DNA of 64,000 bases, taken from assembly GCA_023052935.1 (NCBI GenBank), contig CM041297.1:100451063-100515062 (forward strand), written 5' to 3'. Positions within the stretch are counted from its first letter, which is position 1; the number at the start of each line of letters is the position of its first letter. The notes under the pieces are model-generated. The model was not told where the DNA came from. It did not search any database and was given only the letters and a program-made list of their open reading frames with translations. The position numbers were made by a program, and so were the translations under genes. The DNA comes from Piezodorus guildinii (Eukaryota; Arthropoda; Insecta; Hemiptera; Pentatomidae). Positions 10,626 to 21,600 of this stretch are shown piece by piece.

Positions 10626-12749
10626 CTAGCGTGAATCTACCAGCGGCAGCTTTAGCTGCTCAACGTGAACCGTGCGCCGCTTTTTAGGTTCCTGAAGACT
10701 GTCGATCGTAACGAGATTGTGTTCCCTGATCGCGGACACTTTGAACGGGCCCTCGTACCGCAGCAACTCTTTTCCCCTATTAGTGGCCAGTTTGCGATAG
10801 ACAATAGTTCCTATCTTGATGTCGCCCATCTGATCCCGCAGTTTAAGGATTTCCCGCTCCACACGTTTACTCTTCTCCCTCCTCAATTTGTCCCTTACCT
10901 TACCCCACGCCTTGCTTATTTCCGCCCTATTGGCAACGATGTCTCCCACGCATCGATCACCCGCGGTGGTTTCCGACCAGTCGCGACGCAACCCTCGTAA
11001 TCCGAATAGAACTTCGATCGGGGAGAACCCCGTGACGGAGTGGATGGAGTGGTTGTAGGCGACAATCGCCTTCCTCATGGCCACATCCAGCTCTAAACCC
11101 TTCTCGCCCTGATACACGCGGAGGTGGTCGCTCAGGGTGCTGTGGAGCCTCTCGATGCTACCTCTACTTTTCGGATGGCCCGGCGTAGTGAAATGCCATG
11201 TAATTTCGAGGCGTTTCGCTTCCTCCCGGATCGCGACATTATCGAATTCCCGCCCCGCATCCGACGAAATTCTCTCCGGTACCCCATAAAACTGCATCCA
11301 GACGCGAAGAGCCTCCAATACCGCTTCTGCCGACTTGTCGAGCACCTGGTACCCCATGGCCACCTTGCTGAAGAGGTCAAGAACGGTGACCCACTTGTAT
11401 CCCCTCCAGGTGAAAGTGTCGATTTGGAGGTCGCGGAGAGGCGCGTCCCCTGTAGGCGTCTCTTCTTGCATACCGCGCGGGGGGTGCCGGTCATATTTCG
11501 TGCGCAGACACACTTCGCAAGCGCCGATCGTGTCTTGGATGGTTTTCTTCATTCCCCACCAGAAATATCTCCTACGCAACGCTTGTAACGTTTCGTTAAC
11601 GCCGCGGTGGTTGGTTTTACCCTGATGGTAAGCAAGAGTAACCTCCTTCTGCTGCTCCTCATCCTGAAGGGTTTCCACGAAGTACTTGCATCGGATAAAC
11701 GTCCGATCGACGCCGATCCGCTCGGAGCGCCATATGCGCCGAATCTTTTCCCAGATAGTGGCGTTCCCGACGTAGAGATGGTGGACTTTCCCCGAGTCTG
11801 ACGCGTCCAGCAGCGCCCTGCAAATCTGGTCGTCACGGACCCCCGGTTGAGACCAGATGATGTTGACTTTGCTTTTACCGTAAGCCCGATATTCGATTTT
11901 AATCGTACCCTCAGTTCGCGTCTTCCAAATTACCTGCCGACGCTTATCATTGACGATCTCATCGACTTCTTCCATTTCGACCGGCCTCTCCTCCGCCGAG
12001 CTCCCACCCTCCGGCGAGCCCTCATCACCATCCGGACCAGCAGGACCAGCCTCGCCCTCGCCGTCCGGTGTCCACTCCCTCAAAAACTGACGCACGTCGC
12101 GGGACGGTTCCCCCTCCTCAACGGCATTAATCATAATGGCTCTCGACAGCCAGTCCGCCACAACATTGTCTTTCCCGGGCTTGTAGGCGATCTCAATATT
12201 GTATTGACTCAAGAATTCCTTCCATCTCGCGACCCTAGCAGAGGATTCTTTTAACTTCCCGACCCATTGCAGCGGACGGTGGTCGGTATGGACACGGAAC
12301 TTCCTCCCGAAAACGTAAGGCCGAAAGTGGTCTATCGCCCACACGATTCCCAGCAGCTCCCGTTCCAATGCGCTATATCTGGTCTCCGCGTTTGTTAGCC
12401 GCCTGCTCGCATACGCAACAGGACGATCACCCCCTTCGCAGTCCTGCGATAGAACTGCCCCCACCGCGTAATCGCTGGCATCGGTAGTAATAGTGAATAT
12501 CTTAGTAAAGTCCGGAAACGCCAGCACCGGTTCCGCCTGTAGACGATCCATACATTTGCGGATGTTCTGCTCCATCACCGGGGTCACAGTCAACTTAGCA
12601 CCCTTCTTCAGTAAATTATTAATCGGGACCAAGAACTCCGCCATGTCGGGGACGAATCGTCGATAGTAATTGAGCGTGCCGAGGAGGCGATCCCGGCTCT
12701 CTGCCTCCTTCCGGCTGCTGCTCGTCTCGGTTGGCTCCATCTGCTGCAT
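10626..12749 (-). CDS. Truncated Pol: RT thumb, RNase H and integrase
   Basis: A 707-aa open frame. After a junction-derived N-terminus it enters the RT connection at LLGTLNYYRRFVPDMAEF. RNase H follows (TTDASDYAVGAVLSQ, HTDHRPLQW), then integrase: an HHCC zinc finger ending in CEVCLRTK, and a DDE core with QIDTFTW, SSDAGREFD and HPKSRGSIERLH. The C-terminus is an SH3-like tail ending VEQLKLPL. Normal Gypsy Pol begins with protease and the RT fingers and palm with YxDD, and all of these are absent. The frame overlaps the end of gag in another frame (12608-12749), and the deletion junction falls about there. An active integrase is plausible, but reverse transcription by this copy is not. Confidence 0.88.
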   Translation of the reverse strand: MQQMEPTETSSSRKEAESRDRLLGTLNYYRRFVPDMAEFLVPINNLLKKGAKLTVTPVMEQNIRKCMDRLQAEPVLAFPDFTKIFTITTDASDYAVGAVLSQDCEGGDRPVAYASRRLTNAETRYSALERELLGIVWAIDHFRPYVFGRKFRVHTDHRPLQWVGKLKESSARVARWKEFLSQYNIEIAYKPGKDNVVADWLSRAIMINAVEEGEPSRDVRQFLREWTPDGEGEAGPAGPDGDEGSPEGGSSAEERPVEMEEVDEIVNDKRRQVIWKTRTEGTIKIEYRAYGKSKVNIIWSQPGVRDDQICRALLDASDSGKVHHLYVGNATIWEKIRRIWRSERIGVDRTFIRCKYFVETLQDEEQQKEVTLAYHQGKTNHRGVNETLQALRRRYFWWGMKKTIQDTIGACEVCLRTKYDRHPPRGMQEETPTGDAPLRDLQIDTFTWRGYKWVTVLDLFSKVAMGYQVLDKSAEAVLEALRVWMQFYGVPERISSDAGREFDNVAIREEAKRLEITWHFTTPGHPKSRGSIERLHSTLSDHLRVYQGEKGLELDVAMRKAIVAYNHSIHSVTGFSPIEVLFGLRGLRRDWSETTAGDRCVGDIVANRAEISKAWGKVRDKLRREKSKRVEREILKLRDQMGDIKIGTIVYRKLATNRGKELLRYEGPFKVSAIREHNLVTIDSLQEPKKRRTVHVEQLKLPLVDSR

Positions 12750-13930
12750 CCCTCTCCTCCGCTGCCACTGCTCCCTGGTTCCTCTCCATCCGTCTCCGAA
12801 GTATCCGAACCCTCGGTGACCTCTACTGAAGGGCCGCTTCTTCGAGATGGGAGGTGAGTTCTCTGCAACCTCTGCATGTTTACCTCCATCGGCTCATCCC
12901 GCGCGGCGTCTCGCCTTCGAACCATATATGGACATTGTCTTGCTATGTGCCCCTCGGTTCCACACTCAAAGCATTTAGTGCGGGGACACTGAGCTACCAG
13001 ATGCCCCTGCTTTCCGCAACCGTGGCACTTCCTGTCATCTCGTCTAAACCCATTCCTCGCTCGGGGTGGTCCTGATCTCCTCTCTCCTCCACCCGTAGGT
13101 CTGTCCCTGGTTCCGTACGCCTGCTCTTTCCTTCTCCAGGTTGTCAGTGTGTTCCGAGGGCGTCTGACGGGCACTGTGCTCCATCCTAGTTCCTCCACCT
13201 CCATCCTGGACTCTTCTTCCCTAGCGCTCGAATCTACCATGTCCTGGGCACACTCAATGAATGTACGATCCCGCGGTAGGGAGTCTCTCTTCCCAGTTTC
13301 CTTGGCCAACTGCACCTTGAGGATCGTCGATAGGAAATTCATCCGGCCTTCTACCTCAGGAGCACTCATTGTCTCTCGCATCTTCTCGGTTATCCTATTG
13401 TACCTTGCAAGTAGGATTCCCGCATATTGTCCGGCTGTCTGGCGAGGTGAACATCTTTCCCGGAACATCTGGAATATATCTTCTTCCGGGGTCCAGCGTC
13501 CTCCACCGAAGGCTTTCTTTAACCTCTCTTTGACTATCGCCCATGGTGTTTCTTCGTCCGCCTGGATCTGGTTCAGTATGTTCCGTCTCACGCGACAAAC
13601 TAAGGCCGCCCTCAAAGCTTCGGCGTCCCCCTGGGGTAGTAGGTCTTCTTCTACCTTAGCCTCGATCCTTGCCATGAGACGATCTCCGCCCTTGAGGAAG
13701 TGGTTTAGGTCACCTACCTCGCCACCAAAACGCTCCAAGTCCGAAATTGCTTTCCTCAGATCCTGACATGTCGCCGTTTTGATTCGCATCCATGCCATGG
13801 CATTAGCATGTGCTTCTGCTAGCGTATTCCTAGGTAACGGAGGGATTACCGGCACCGGCGGTGGCTGAACTTCCGGTACTTGCGGGTTTTCCGGTAAATT
13901 AAGAACTGGTGGTCTTATTAGTCCATCCAT
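12608..13930 (-). CDS. Gag-like polyprotein with two zinc knuckles
   Basis: A 440-aa structural protein that would form the particle and bind RNA. The N-terminal 230 residues look like a retrotransposon capsid, with EEDIFQMFRERCSPRQTAGQYA in its middle. Two CCHC knuckles follow, starting CHGCGKQGHLVAQC and CFECGTEGHIARQC. After the acidic tail (about residue 380) the frame runs into pol sequence read out of frame, so the last ~45 residues are probably an artefact of the internal deletion. The start ATG lies just downstream (minus sense) of the primer-binding site and leader. Confidence 0.88.
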   Translation of the reverse strand: MDGLIRPPVLNLPENPQVPEVQPPPVPVIPPLPRNTLAEAHANAMAWMRIKTATCQDLRKAISDLERFGGEVGDLNHFLKGGDRLMARIEAKVEEDLLPQGDAEALRAALVCRVRRNILNQIQADEETPWAIVKERLKKAFGGGRWTPEEDIFQMFRERCSPRQTAGQYAGILLARYNRITEKMRETMSAPEVEGRMNFLSTILKVQLAKETGKRDSLPRDRTFIECAQDMVDSSAREEESRMEVEELGWSTVPVRRPRNTLTTWRRKEQAYGTRDRPTGGGERRSGPPRARNGFRRDDRKCHGCGKQGHLVAQCPRTKCFECGTEGHIARQCPYMVRRRDAARDEPMEVNMQRLQRTHLPSRRSGPSVEVTEGSDTSETDGEEPGSSGSGGEGCSRWSQPRRAAAGRRQRAGIASSARSITIDDSSPTWRSSWSRLIIY

Positions 13931-14031
13931 TATTTTTAATTATCAGAGAAAGAAAAAATAAAAATTCAAAATGTACGGCGTGATAAAAAAAAAAACGTGT
14001 CACTCACTTTGGTAACCTGCCCGCTCTGAGT

Positions 14032-14049
14032 TCCCGGGTTTCGGCACCA
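14032..14049 (-). promoter_or_regulatory. Primer-binding site (tRNA-Phe)
   Basis: The minus strand reads TGGTGCCGAAACCCGGGA directly after the 5' LTR. This is an 18-nt complement to the CCA-ended 3' terminus of eukaryotic tRNA-Phe (TCCCGGGTTTCGGCACCA), as remembered from the conserved tRNA-Phe acceptor sequence. Confidence 0.85.
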
Positions 14050-14229
14050 GTTATGCCTGTTCTAGACAAATAAATAAAAAAAAAAGAAAAGGTAGAGAAT
14101 AAACAGCACTCACGGTTCCAGAAACAATACTGATTTATTGATGGAAATAATCCTTCTTATATATGTTTTCGGATGTTGTTTACATCCGAGATGGTATTAA
14201 GGCTAATACTGCCCGACTCCTATCCTTAA

Positions 14230-14231
<2 letters not shown>
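14049..14231 (-). repeat. 5' LTR of the minus-strand Gypsy element
   Basis: 183 bp. It differs from the other LTR at about three positions (e.g. TTCTAGAC versus TTCGAGAC, and ACTGATT versus ACTAATT), implying recent insertion. Confidence 0.9.

Positions 14232-14294
<63 letters not shown>
14231..14294. repeat. (TA)n microsatellite
   Basis: An uninterrupted TA dinucleotide run, the right half of the tract split by the LTR element. Confidence 0.95.
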
Positions 14295-14299
<5 letters not shown>

Positions 14300-14314
14300 T
14301 TTTTTATATTTCTA

Positions 14315-14540
14315 TATTTTTCCTCTTCATATTTTCATTCGCACCTGTCAAAAGCTATCAGCCAATAAGCAACTGTGCTACATAAAACGTAAACAGCAGG
14401 CATGATAGGCATCGGGAAGGAAAGTACCCAGCAGAACCTCTTAACAGGCTTGAATTTAGCAGCGGAGGTCTCTCATCCAGCTTCTCTTCAGCTTTCTTCT
14501 GACAGGCATTTCTGTTGGGTCATTTAAAATCTAATTTATG
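14315..14540 (-). repeat. Dispersed repeat, probable LINE 3' UTR scrap
   Basis: Shares ATTCGCACCTGTCAAA and a downstream TCTCTCATCCA..CTTCAGC..CTTCTTCTGACAGG block with 51940-52100. There the block sits between a poly(T) run and Jockey-like RT sequence on the minus strand. It is therefore likely the 3' UTR of the same LINE family. Confidence 0.5.
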
Positions 14541-16540
14541 ATTCATACTGTATACTGTGTTCTGCTAATGCAGTGGTATTAATATTTTTGAAATTACTAT
14601 TGAGTTGTTGTTTCATAAATAATGTTTAAATGTCGTTAAGGATGAAAGGACTTTTCAAAGTAGTTCTATGAGAGCTATTGTTTTCAGTATGAACTATAAA
14701 TTTGTAGGTAGTGTAAAAGCCTATGGGGGATTACCTCCTTTGCCATTCCACAAGGATCTACTTCTGATCTCATTAAACCGTAAAAATGTCATGTTAACTG
14801 GCGAAGCTAACTCTTCCATACAAGGGGGACCGAAACGTGGAGTCGATTGTTCCATGAACTAATTGAACGATACGAGATCAATACGAAATTAATTACGTCC
14901 TTACCTGAGAACAACCGATAAAAGATGATTGGGGCGGTGACCCATGACTCAGGTGGGCTCTCAAGAACACATAGCTATAGATAACCTGGCAGGGTATCCT
15001 GACCTTATCACGAAAATAATCTGATAATTGATGCCAGGATTCTCATTGAGGGCTAACCCTGCCCCATTATTCCTATCATCGAATCCCTATCATAAGGAGA
15101 TCATCGGCTCCATCATAACCACGTTGTGGTCGCTAGACGTCTACCCGAAGGCCACGCAGAAATAGGTGGCCTAGCTGAAATATTTGGCAGCCCCCGTACA
15201 GAGAAGTTTTATTTTAACTGTAACTAATCAATGGAAGAATTCGATTTAAGCTCTCAGAAATTCAGCTATCGCTAATGGAATGCTACTTTCGGAGGACAGT
15301 GTAAGGCTATTCATAAATCTCCATAACCTTGGAAACTACTATCAAATCAACACTGTACTTGAGTATTATCAATAGAATATACTTTTAATGCGATCGGGGG
15401 AAGTCCCCATGCAATAGGAGTATTACGTAAATCATATTTACTAGACAATTTTATTATTTTTGGTGTAACAAAAAATATCTATACATAAACATATATGAAT
15501 ACAATAAAAAATAAATTTAGCTACAATAAAAAAAAAAATAAAAATAATCACCAAAAATCCATTACTTAAGTCTTCAAAAAATAACATAAGATAACAATTA
15601 AGAAAAAAAATCTGTAAATTTGTTATATGTTTGTATTATCATCATCAGAGTCAAGTTATGTTAGATACATGTAGAGATGGACAAATTCTATAAATAAAAA
15701 AATGTACGGAGTATTTTACTCAAAAATCAAACAGTTAGGTTACTCTTTCAGCTCCCATGTAATTATAATTTTTGTACTTTCAGTACTGAGTACTTTATTA
15801 TATAAAGCCACCAGAGTAGACTATATTATTTACATATATTAACTACGGATTTCGTCCATTTAAGGACTATAAATAAGTTATTTAGGCCATATTTTTTGTC
15901 TTCAAATTATTGAATGAAAAAAATGAATGAACAGACCCTTGCGAAATAATAGATCATTTACAAAATCAAAATATTATAAATCTGAAAGGATAAAATAATT
16001 GGGATGATAATTGAATAGGGATGTTTTCCTTATAATATAGACAGATAATCTATTAAAACAGGGAATATTTCCATTCAGATCCAATTGGTACAATATTAAC
16101 AGCTAGTTTGTTAACAACATATATATTCACTGTATAACATAAAATCTAAGAAGAATAAAACTATTTTTATTTATTTGCATTTAATTATTTTGTTCGTATT
16201 GCTATTTGACATCAGTATTAAAAAACAAAACAAAAAAAAAAACAGAAACTATTTACCATAAGCAGATATGTTATCTTCGGAATTAATGGTTATTTAGTAG
16301 CATTTCTAGGTCACACCTTTAAATTTCATAGAAGTGGGCTTAAGTGTTTGGACCGATGGGTTCATGTTGTAAGTCAGCCTGTTGTGAAATTTTTTATAAT
16401 ACTCTTTGGCAGTTTCTGAAACTGTAAGTCCAAGTCCTAGTGAAGTAATTTTTTTTTTCTCACATAAAATGGTTTATCCACGATTTTCCGTAATATTTGG
16501 ATTGGAAAGACTGAATTCTTTGGATGTTGTAGTTTTTTTT
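14541..16540. other. Unassigned gap with a dispersed repeat
   Basis: No supported gene. 14890-15190 is a GC-richer block of unknown origin. 15646-15870 is a repeat, listed separately. The remainder is AT-rich. The 64-aa frame at 14668-14862 has no recognisable homology. Confidence 0.4.
15646..15870 (+). repeat. Dispersed repeat D2, copy 1
   Basis: Similar over about 200 bp to 18825-19030. Both contain AGAGATGG, then TATAATTTTTGTACTTT, GAGTACTTTATTA and AGAGTAGA..ATATTA, in the same order and strand. The family is unknown. Confidence 0.6.
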
Positions 16541-17740
16541 TTACTTTCACTTACTATATATAGCAAGGGGGAGTATTGCGATCGTGAAAATTTTCGAATT
16601 CCAGTTTTCAACGGAAATACACGTTTTAGGGTTCCCTGAGTCCAAATAACCAAGCCCGCAAAAAGGTCTGTGTGTGTGGTAACTCCCGGGCGGAAACGGT
16701 AGGTCCTATGAAACTGAAATTTCATATTTAAGACAACTATACGCCTGAGACGAGACAAAACTTTTTTCATCAAAATGAGCTTACCAGAAGAGCCACTTTA
16801 TACCATGCATTTCGCATCTTTTTTCGATTTTCTCAAAAACGGTTCCGACGATTTCGATTAAATTCGCTATATCGATGTAAAATTTATTGGACTTTAATAT
16901 CATGTAGGTTTTATTCTGATTAAAATGGTCTGACAGGGCTTAAATGCCGATATTTTAAAATTTCTTCCCCTAAAGTACCTTTAATTTTGTAGATTTAATA
17001 AAAATAACTATATTATCTTGTTAACGCTGATGGAAAACAGGTAAATATATAAATTGAATAGATTCGATATCCAACTAAAGGAGAAAACAGAAAAAATATT
17101 TTGTTAATGCAATTTTTCGTTTTTGAACATAAGAGCAGTAATATACGTGTATGATATACCGTTGGAAAGCTAAAGATTATAGAAAAAATATTATCTCATA
17201 CACAAGCTTTTAAAAGTTAATAGATAGTGATGAAATGAGCTTACCAAAAGAGCCACTTTATAGTATGTATTTTGCACCTTTTTTCGATTTTCTCGATAAC
17301 GGTTCCGACGATTTTGATTAAACTCGCTATATCGATGTGAAATTTAATGGGCTTTAATATCATTTTTTTGTGTGTGTGTGTGTGTGTGGTAATTCTGTGT
17401 GGTAACTGCAATTTTTCGTTTTTGAACATAGGAACAGTAATAATCATGTATGATATACCGTTGGAAAGCTAAAGATTTAAAAAAAAATATTATCTCACAC
17501 ACAAGTTTTTAAAAGTTAATAGAGGGTGATGAAAAGAAGATAAAACTAACTGATTATTTTAGATAATAATATAATTGATTTTTTAATAAAACACATGTTT
17601 CTATATAAATTCAATTTAATTAATTCCTTAATAGTTTCACGTATTTTTATCTCTAACTGTTTTTGAAAATTCTTTTATTGATTTTAAAAGTGGAAGTAAG
17701 TGAAAGCCGTGTGTTGCCCGTACCAGATTTTTTCTTCTTA
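16541..17740 (+). repeat. Dispersed repeat T1, copy a (internally duplicated)
   Basis: It begins ACTTTCACTTACTATATATAG then ATTGCGATCGTGAAAATTTTCG, and ends near GTAAGTGAAAGCCGTGTGTTGCCC. CTTTCACTTAC near the left end and GTAAGTGAAAG near the right end are inverse. A ~460-bp internal segment starting GAGCTTACCAGAAGAGCC (16777) repeats at 17236, so this copy is about 1.2 kb rather than the ~0.8 kb of copy d. There is no convincing coding frame. Confidence 0.75.
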
Positions 17741-17829
17741 ATGGACAACATCGGCATACACCATACAACCATTTTTACAAGAGTTTGATAAGTACTTTGT
17801 AAATAGTAATTTTGTTGTTCAAGGATAAT
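17741..17829. other. Short unassigned spacer
   Basis: AT-rich sequence between T1 copy a and the next LINE fragment, with nothing identifiable. Confidence 0.3.
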
Positions 17830-18230
17830 TTTTATCGTTTGTCAAGTAGCCTGGATTATTATCCAGTCCGAATCGTCTGTTCAGCTATTTTCTCTTAAGT
17901 CTAACGTTGGTCCTCCATTTCAGCATTTTGTCTAAGTATCGTCCCATATATAGTACAATGATTCTTCTGAAGTAGGAATAGGTATATCCTCGACATACAC
18001 TGTTGGATATTCACCATGTTTGAGCGTGAAAACAATGAACACACTCTTAGTGTATATACACGTTACTGGATAACGTATTGTAATTGGAAGCCGAGGTACG
18101 TTAAATGTGCTGGAGCTCACCAGTCTTCAGCCTGTAAAAACCTAATATACATCCACCTCAATGTGCTCAATGTGAGGGAACTCATCCAGCAAATTATAGA
18201 GTATGTTCAATCCACTAGGGGCTAAAAAAA
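17830..18230 (-). pseudogene. Jockey-type RT C-terminal fragment
   Basis: The minus strand reads TVYVEDIPIPTSEE, aligning with PPVYFNSIPIPPSD of the J1 RT. It is followed by a degraded LGxxLDK..W..RLK block. Stops and frameshifts are present. It lies upstream of the odorant-binding protein exon 1 and is unrelated to it. Confidence 0.6.
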
Positions 18231-18672
18231 CTTGGTCTCCGCCTACCAACAAAAAATACTGAATTTTATTAAGCTAATTAAAAGTATAACACGAATATTC
18301 CATTTATTTTTCATTTCAACAATTTATTTATTTATATAGTAAATAATGCAGTATAGTTGGCCTTTTTTTTTTAACCAGATCCAATTTCTTATGGTTGAAA
18401 CAAAAATACTAGAGAATAGATTTTTAAAGGGAGAAGCGGAAAACGTACAAGTGTAGGATATGACTCAGCTATTATTGAATAGGGAGACGATTTTCTACTG
18501 TTTGATCGTCCTTGTCGACTTTACGTAAGTATGTTATCGAAAGCCGGAATATTTATTTAACCTTCTTCGTGGGTAATTCACTAATTTTCACAATAATGGA
18601 ATATCATTTTAGGAAGTGGGAGGTGGATGGTATATTAATGAAGACAGTGAGGTGTGTGTATGACAGTGAGGC

Positions 18673-21600
18673 ATGGAGTTCAGAAGCATCTTATGGGTCA
18701 CCCTCGCCGTACTATGGTCTGCAAATAGTTTGAAGTTGGAGCCTTTAGGTAACGTTTTCAATGTAAAAATTAAGTTAAAAACTGTAAATCATTATATTTA
18801 TGAATTATCATTATCAAAATCTATTTATATTAGATGTATACAGAGATGGGCCAATTAGAAAAAAAAAAAGGACTGAGTATTGTACTAAAATAATCAGACA
18901 GTAGAACTACTGCAGCAGTCCCCTTGCACTTATAATTTTTGTACTTTGAGTACTGAATACTTTATTAAATAAGGCCGTTAGAGTAGAATATATTACTAAT
19001 ATATGTTATATACGGATTTGGTTCATATAAAGAAGTTATTAAGCTATCTTTTTGTTTATATATTATTGATTTTTAAATCGCTATATTCTTACGATATATT
19101 CAAAACTAAGTACAATTTTTATAGTTTTTTGTCGGATAATACTATGGTACTATCGATTTTAAAATCGCGCCCTTTAGTATCGATTATTTTAAACACTTCA
19201 GATATGTCAGATACAGAGGTCTATTATTCTATTACTTTCATTTATTTTTATAGTGGTAAAATAACATAATAGTATGAATTTCAACGACGCGCGCTCGTAA
19301 ATCGATCATTTAAACCCTTAAAATGTATCAGACATCTGTCTAAAAAAAAAAATAAAGATATAAAAAGATAATATTTTGGAAAAAATAGCTCTGATAAGAT
19401 TATACTATACATAAATATAGATAAAATATACAGAATATTAATCGATCTTCAAGGGCACGAACTTATTGTAAAATCTATAGCACTAAGTTATTCAAAGACT
19501 AATAAAAAATTATAATATATCTCTGTATTAGATATGATTATAGTATTATTGATTATAATTATTGTATAATTTATTATAGTAAACTGAAGAGTTTACGATA
19601 GTCAATACTCACCACCCGTAATGTTTTTTTTTTTACATATTTATTGATATTTATAACTGTATTAAATAAAAATACATTTAGTAAATGTGATGGTAATATA
19701 TAAAACTGTCATGAAAAACATGTAGAGACACTACCCAGTGGCAGCACTCTAAAAATATTCTAAACCAGAAGGTCCCGGGGCCATTTCCTTTTAGGTGCCT
19801 CGGAGGATTATTCGGAATTGAAGAGGAAGAAAGGATAGAAACTAGTGGATTAGAGTGAGAATGGAGTTTGTCATGAAAGGATTGATACCTGGTCCGGGCC
19901 AAATCAGTAACATAGGGAACATTAAGGTCTTTATGGATAAGTTTATTCGTGACAAAGTAAGGAACGTTGAGGATTTTACGAAGGATTTTGGATTGTAAGG
20001 ATTGGATGCGGGAAGAATTTGATGATTTAGTAGAGCTCCAAAGCTCTACTCCGTAAGTCCAGATTGGCCTTATAATAGTCATGTAGATGAGCCTTTTTTA
20101 GTTCAGAGGATGGTTTGATCGTTTGTCTAGTAAGTGTTGAAGTAGCCTAAAGCGGCAAGCAGTTTCTTGTCGTTTTAGTCGTGTATGTGGATTCCAAGTT
20201 AGGCGTTTGTCAAGAAGTTCTAGGTATCGGATCTGTTCAACAGGAACTAGTTGAGTGTTATTAAAGGATACTGTAGGGCAGGAAGTCAAAGGTTGACGGC
20301 GAAGGGTAAAGGTTATTTGATGGGTTTTGTTGTAATTTATTTTTATTCTCCAGTTCTGACCCCATACATCTAGGTCTTTGATGTGAGCGTGAAGGGTATT
20401 TGAGGCAACAAATGGATCTTTATGAACTGAGAACACGCAGGTGCCATCAGCATAGGTCCCGTGAAATTGATAATACCGTCTTATTCTAATACTAAAAAAT
20501 CAAAGGAATAGTCCTTAATTTTGAATAAATCTGAAGAGTTTAAAAATAACCGATTATATAAAAAAAAAATGAACGAAATCCGTTTTTTATGATGTAGGTA
20601 ACTCACACAACTCTAAAGGCCTTTTTAAAGATGAAATTTTTTTAGTTTAAGTACAGAAGGATTGCTGCAGTACTTCAGTTGTCTGATTATTTTTTTGAGC
20701 ATTTGCCTATAATACCTACAGTTTTATGTAGGTAAAATGACTTATGGCCAGAATTCTTCTTCTTCTTCTTTCAGTGGCGCGACAGGCCGTGTAGGCCCTG
20801 GGCCTCGCGGTGTAAACTCCTGCGAGTTTACACTCACGTTTCGTGATGCTGTTTTTAGTGTAGGGTCATCACTCCCTAAGACTAATTTTGTGAGTGGCCA
20901 CCCTTTGGCTGACGGGTCTCACATACCCGGGGGAGAGGTTGTGAGTGAATCCCCATTTTTTTACATCCTTATAAAAGCCCCGCCGGGACTGGGATTCGAA
21001 CTCAGAACCTGTAGCTTGAGAGACTAGCGCGCTAGCCACTCAGCTACGGGCTCCCCATGGCCAGAATTCACTTAAGTTAAATTATTTATTATCTGGCTGC
21101 AAGTAAGTAAATTATCCATATTAACATAATTTGAAAATATTATTTTTATTTATGAAAAGAATTTGGTTGGAAGTCAAATTCTCTTTTTATAAAAATGATA
21201 AATGTTAAATGTTATTTAGCTTTATTTTAAGTCTCCATACACTTTAGGCCTGTACCTCGCCCACGATATTGCTCATCCATTGGATATCAGTAGCTCAAGA
21301 CACGTTAGAGATGTCTCCAGATCTCGTCATCACCAGAATCGTGGAGGATTTATTCCATTTAAGGTGATCTCATCTCACTTCAATATATCATAGTGGGTGT
21401 ACTGTAAGAACAGTGGATGTTACACTAATCTTAATATTACAGTACTGTTGTGGTGGCGATAACAACACGGAAATTTCAAATAAAAACCAATCTATTGGTT
21501 TGGTAGATAGTTGCTTACACGAACTTGAAGAAGAGGAGGACGAGTGGAATAAATATGGTATGTCGTTCTACAATTTGTATTATCTTCAGTTCTACTCTAG

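Larger units (their letters stand above)
9953..14231 (-). mobile_element. Ty3/Gypsy-type LTR retrotransposon with internal PR-RT deletion
   Basis: Two 183-bp LTRs (9953-10135 and 14049-14231) begin and end with short inverted AGTTA/TAACT and differ at about three positions. The minus strand carries, in order, the 5' LTR, a primer-binding site, gag, a truncated pol, a polypurine tract and the 3' LTR. Protease and the catalytic palm of reverse transcriptase are missing between gag and the RT C-terminus. The copy therefore needs help in trans to move, despite its young LTRs. No envelope-like frame is present. Confidence 0.9.

Noticed and set aside
11124..13766. Several 100-200 codon plus-strand frames
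   Set aside because: Antisense shadows of the minus-strand Gypsy gag and pol.
14163..14405. 80-codon frame with an IYIYIY run
   Set aside because: Translation of a (TA)n microsatellite and LTR sequence.
18512..18733. 73-codon plus-strand frame overlapping OBP exon 1
   Set aside because: Out of frame with the signal-peptide exon, which fits the splice phases and domain.
20757..21056. Functional tRNA gene (A and B boxes present)
   Set aside because: The head is followed by a ~230-bp body, a (GAA)n tail and flanking duplications, so it is a SINE.
21232..21247. Alternative acceptor giving a longer OBP exon 2
   Set aside because: It would be phase 0, whereas exon 1 leaves one base. The acceptor before 21248 restores the frame.
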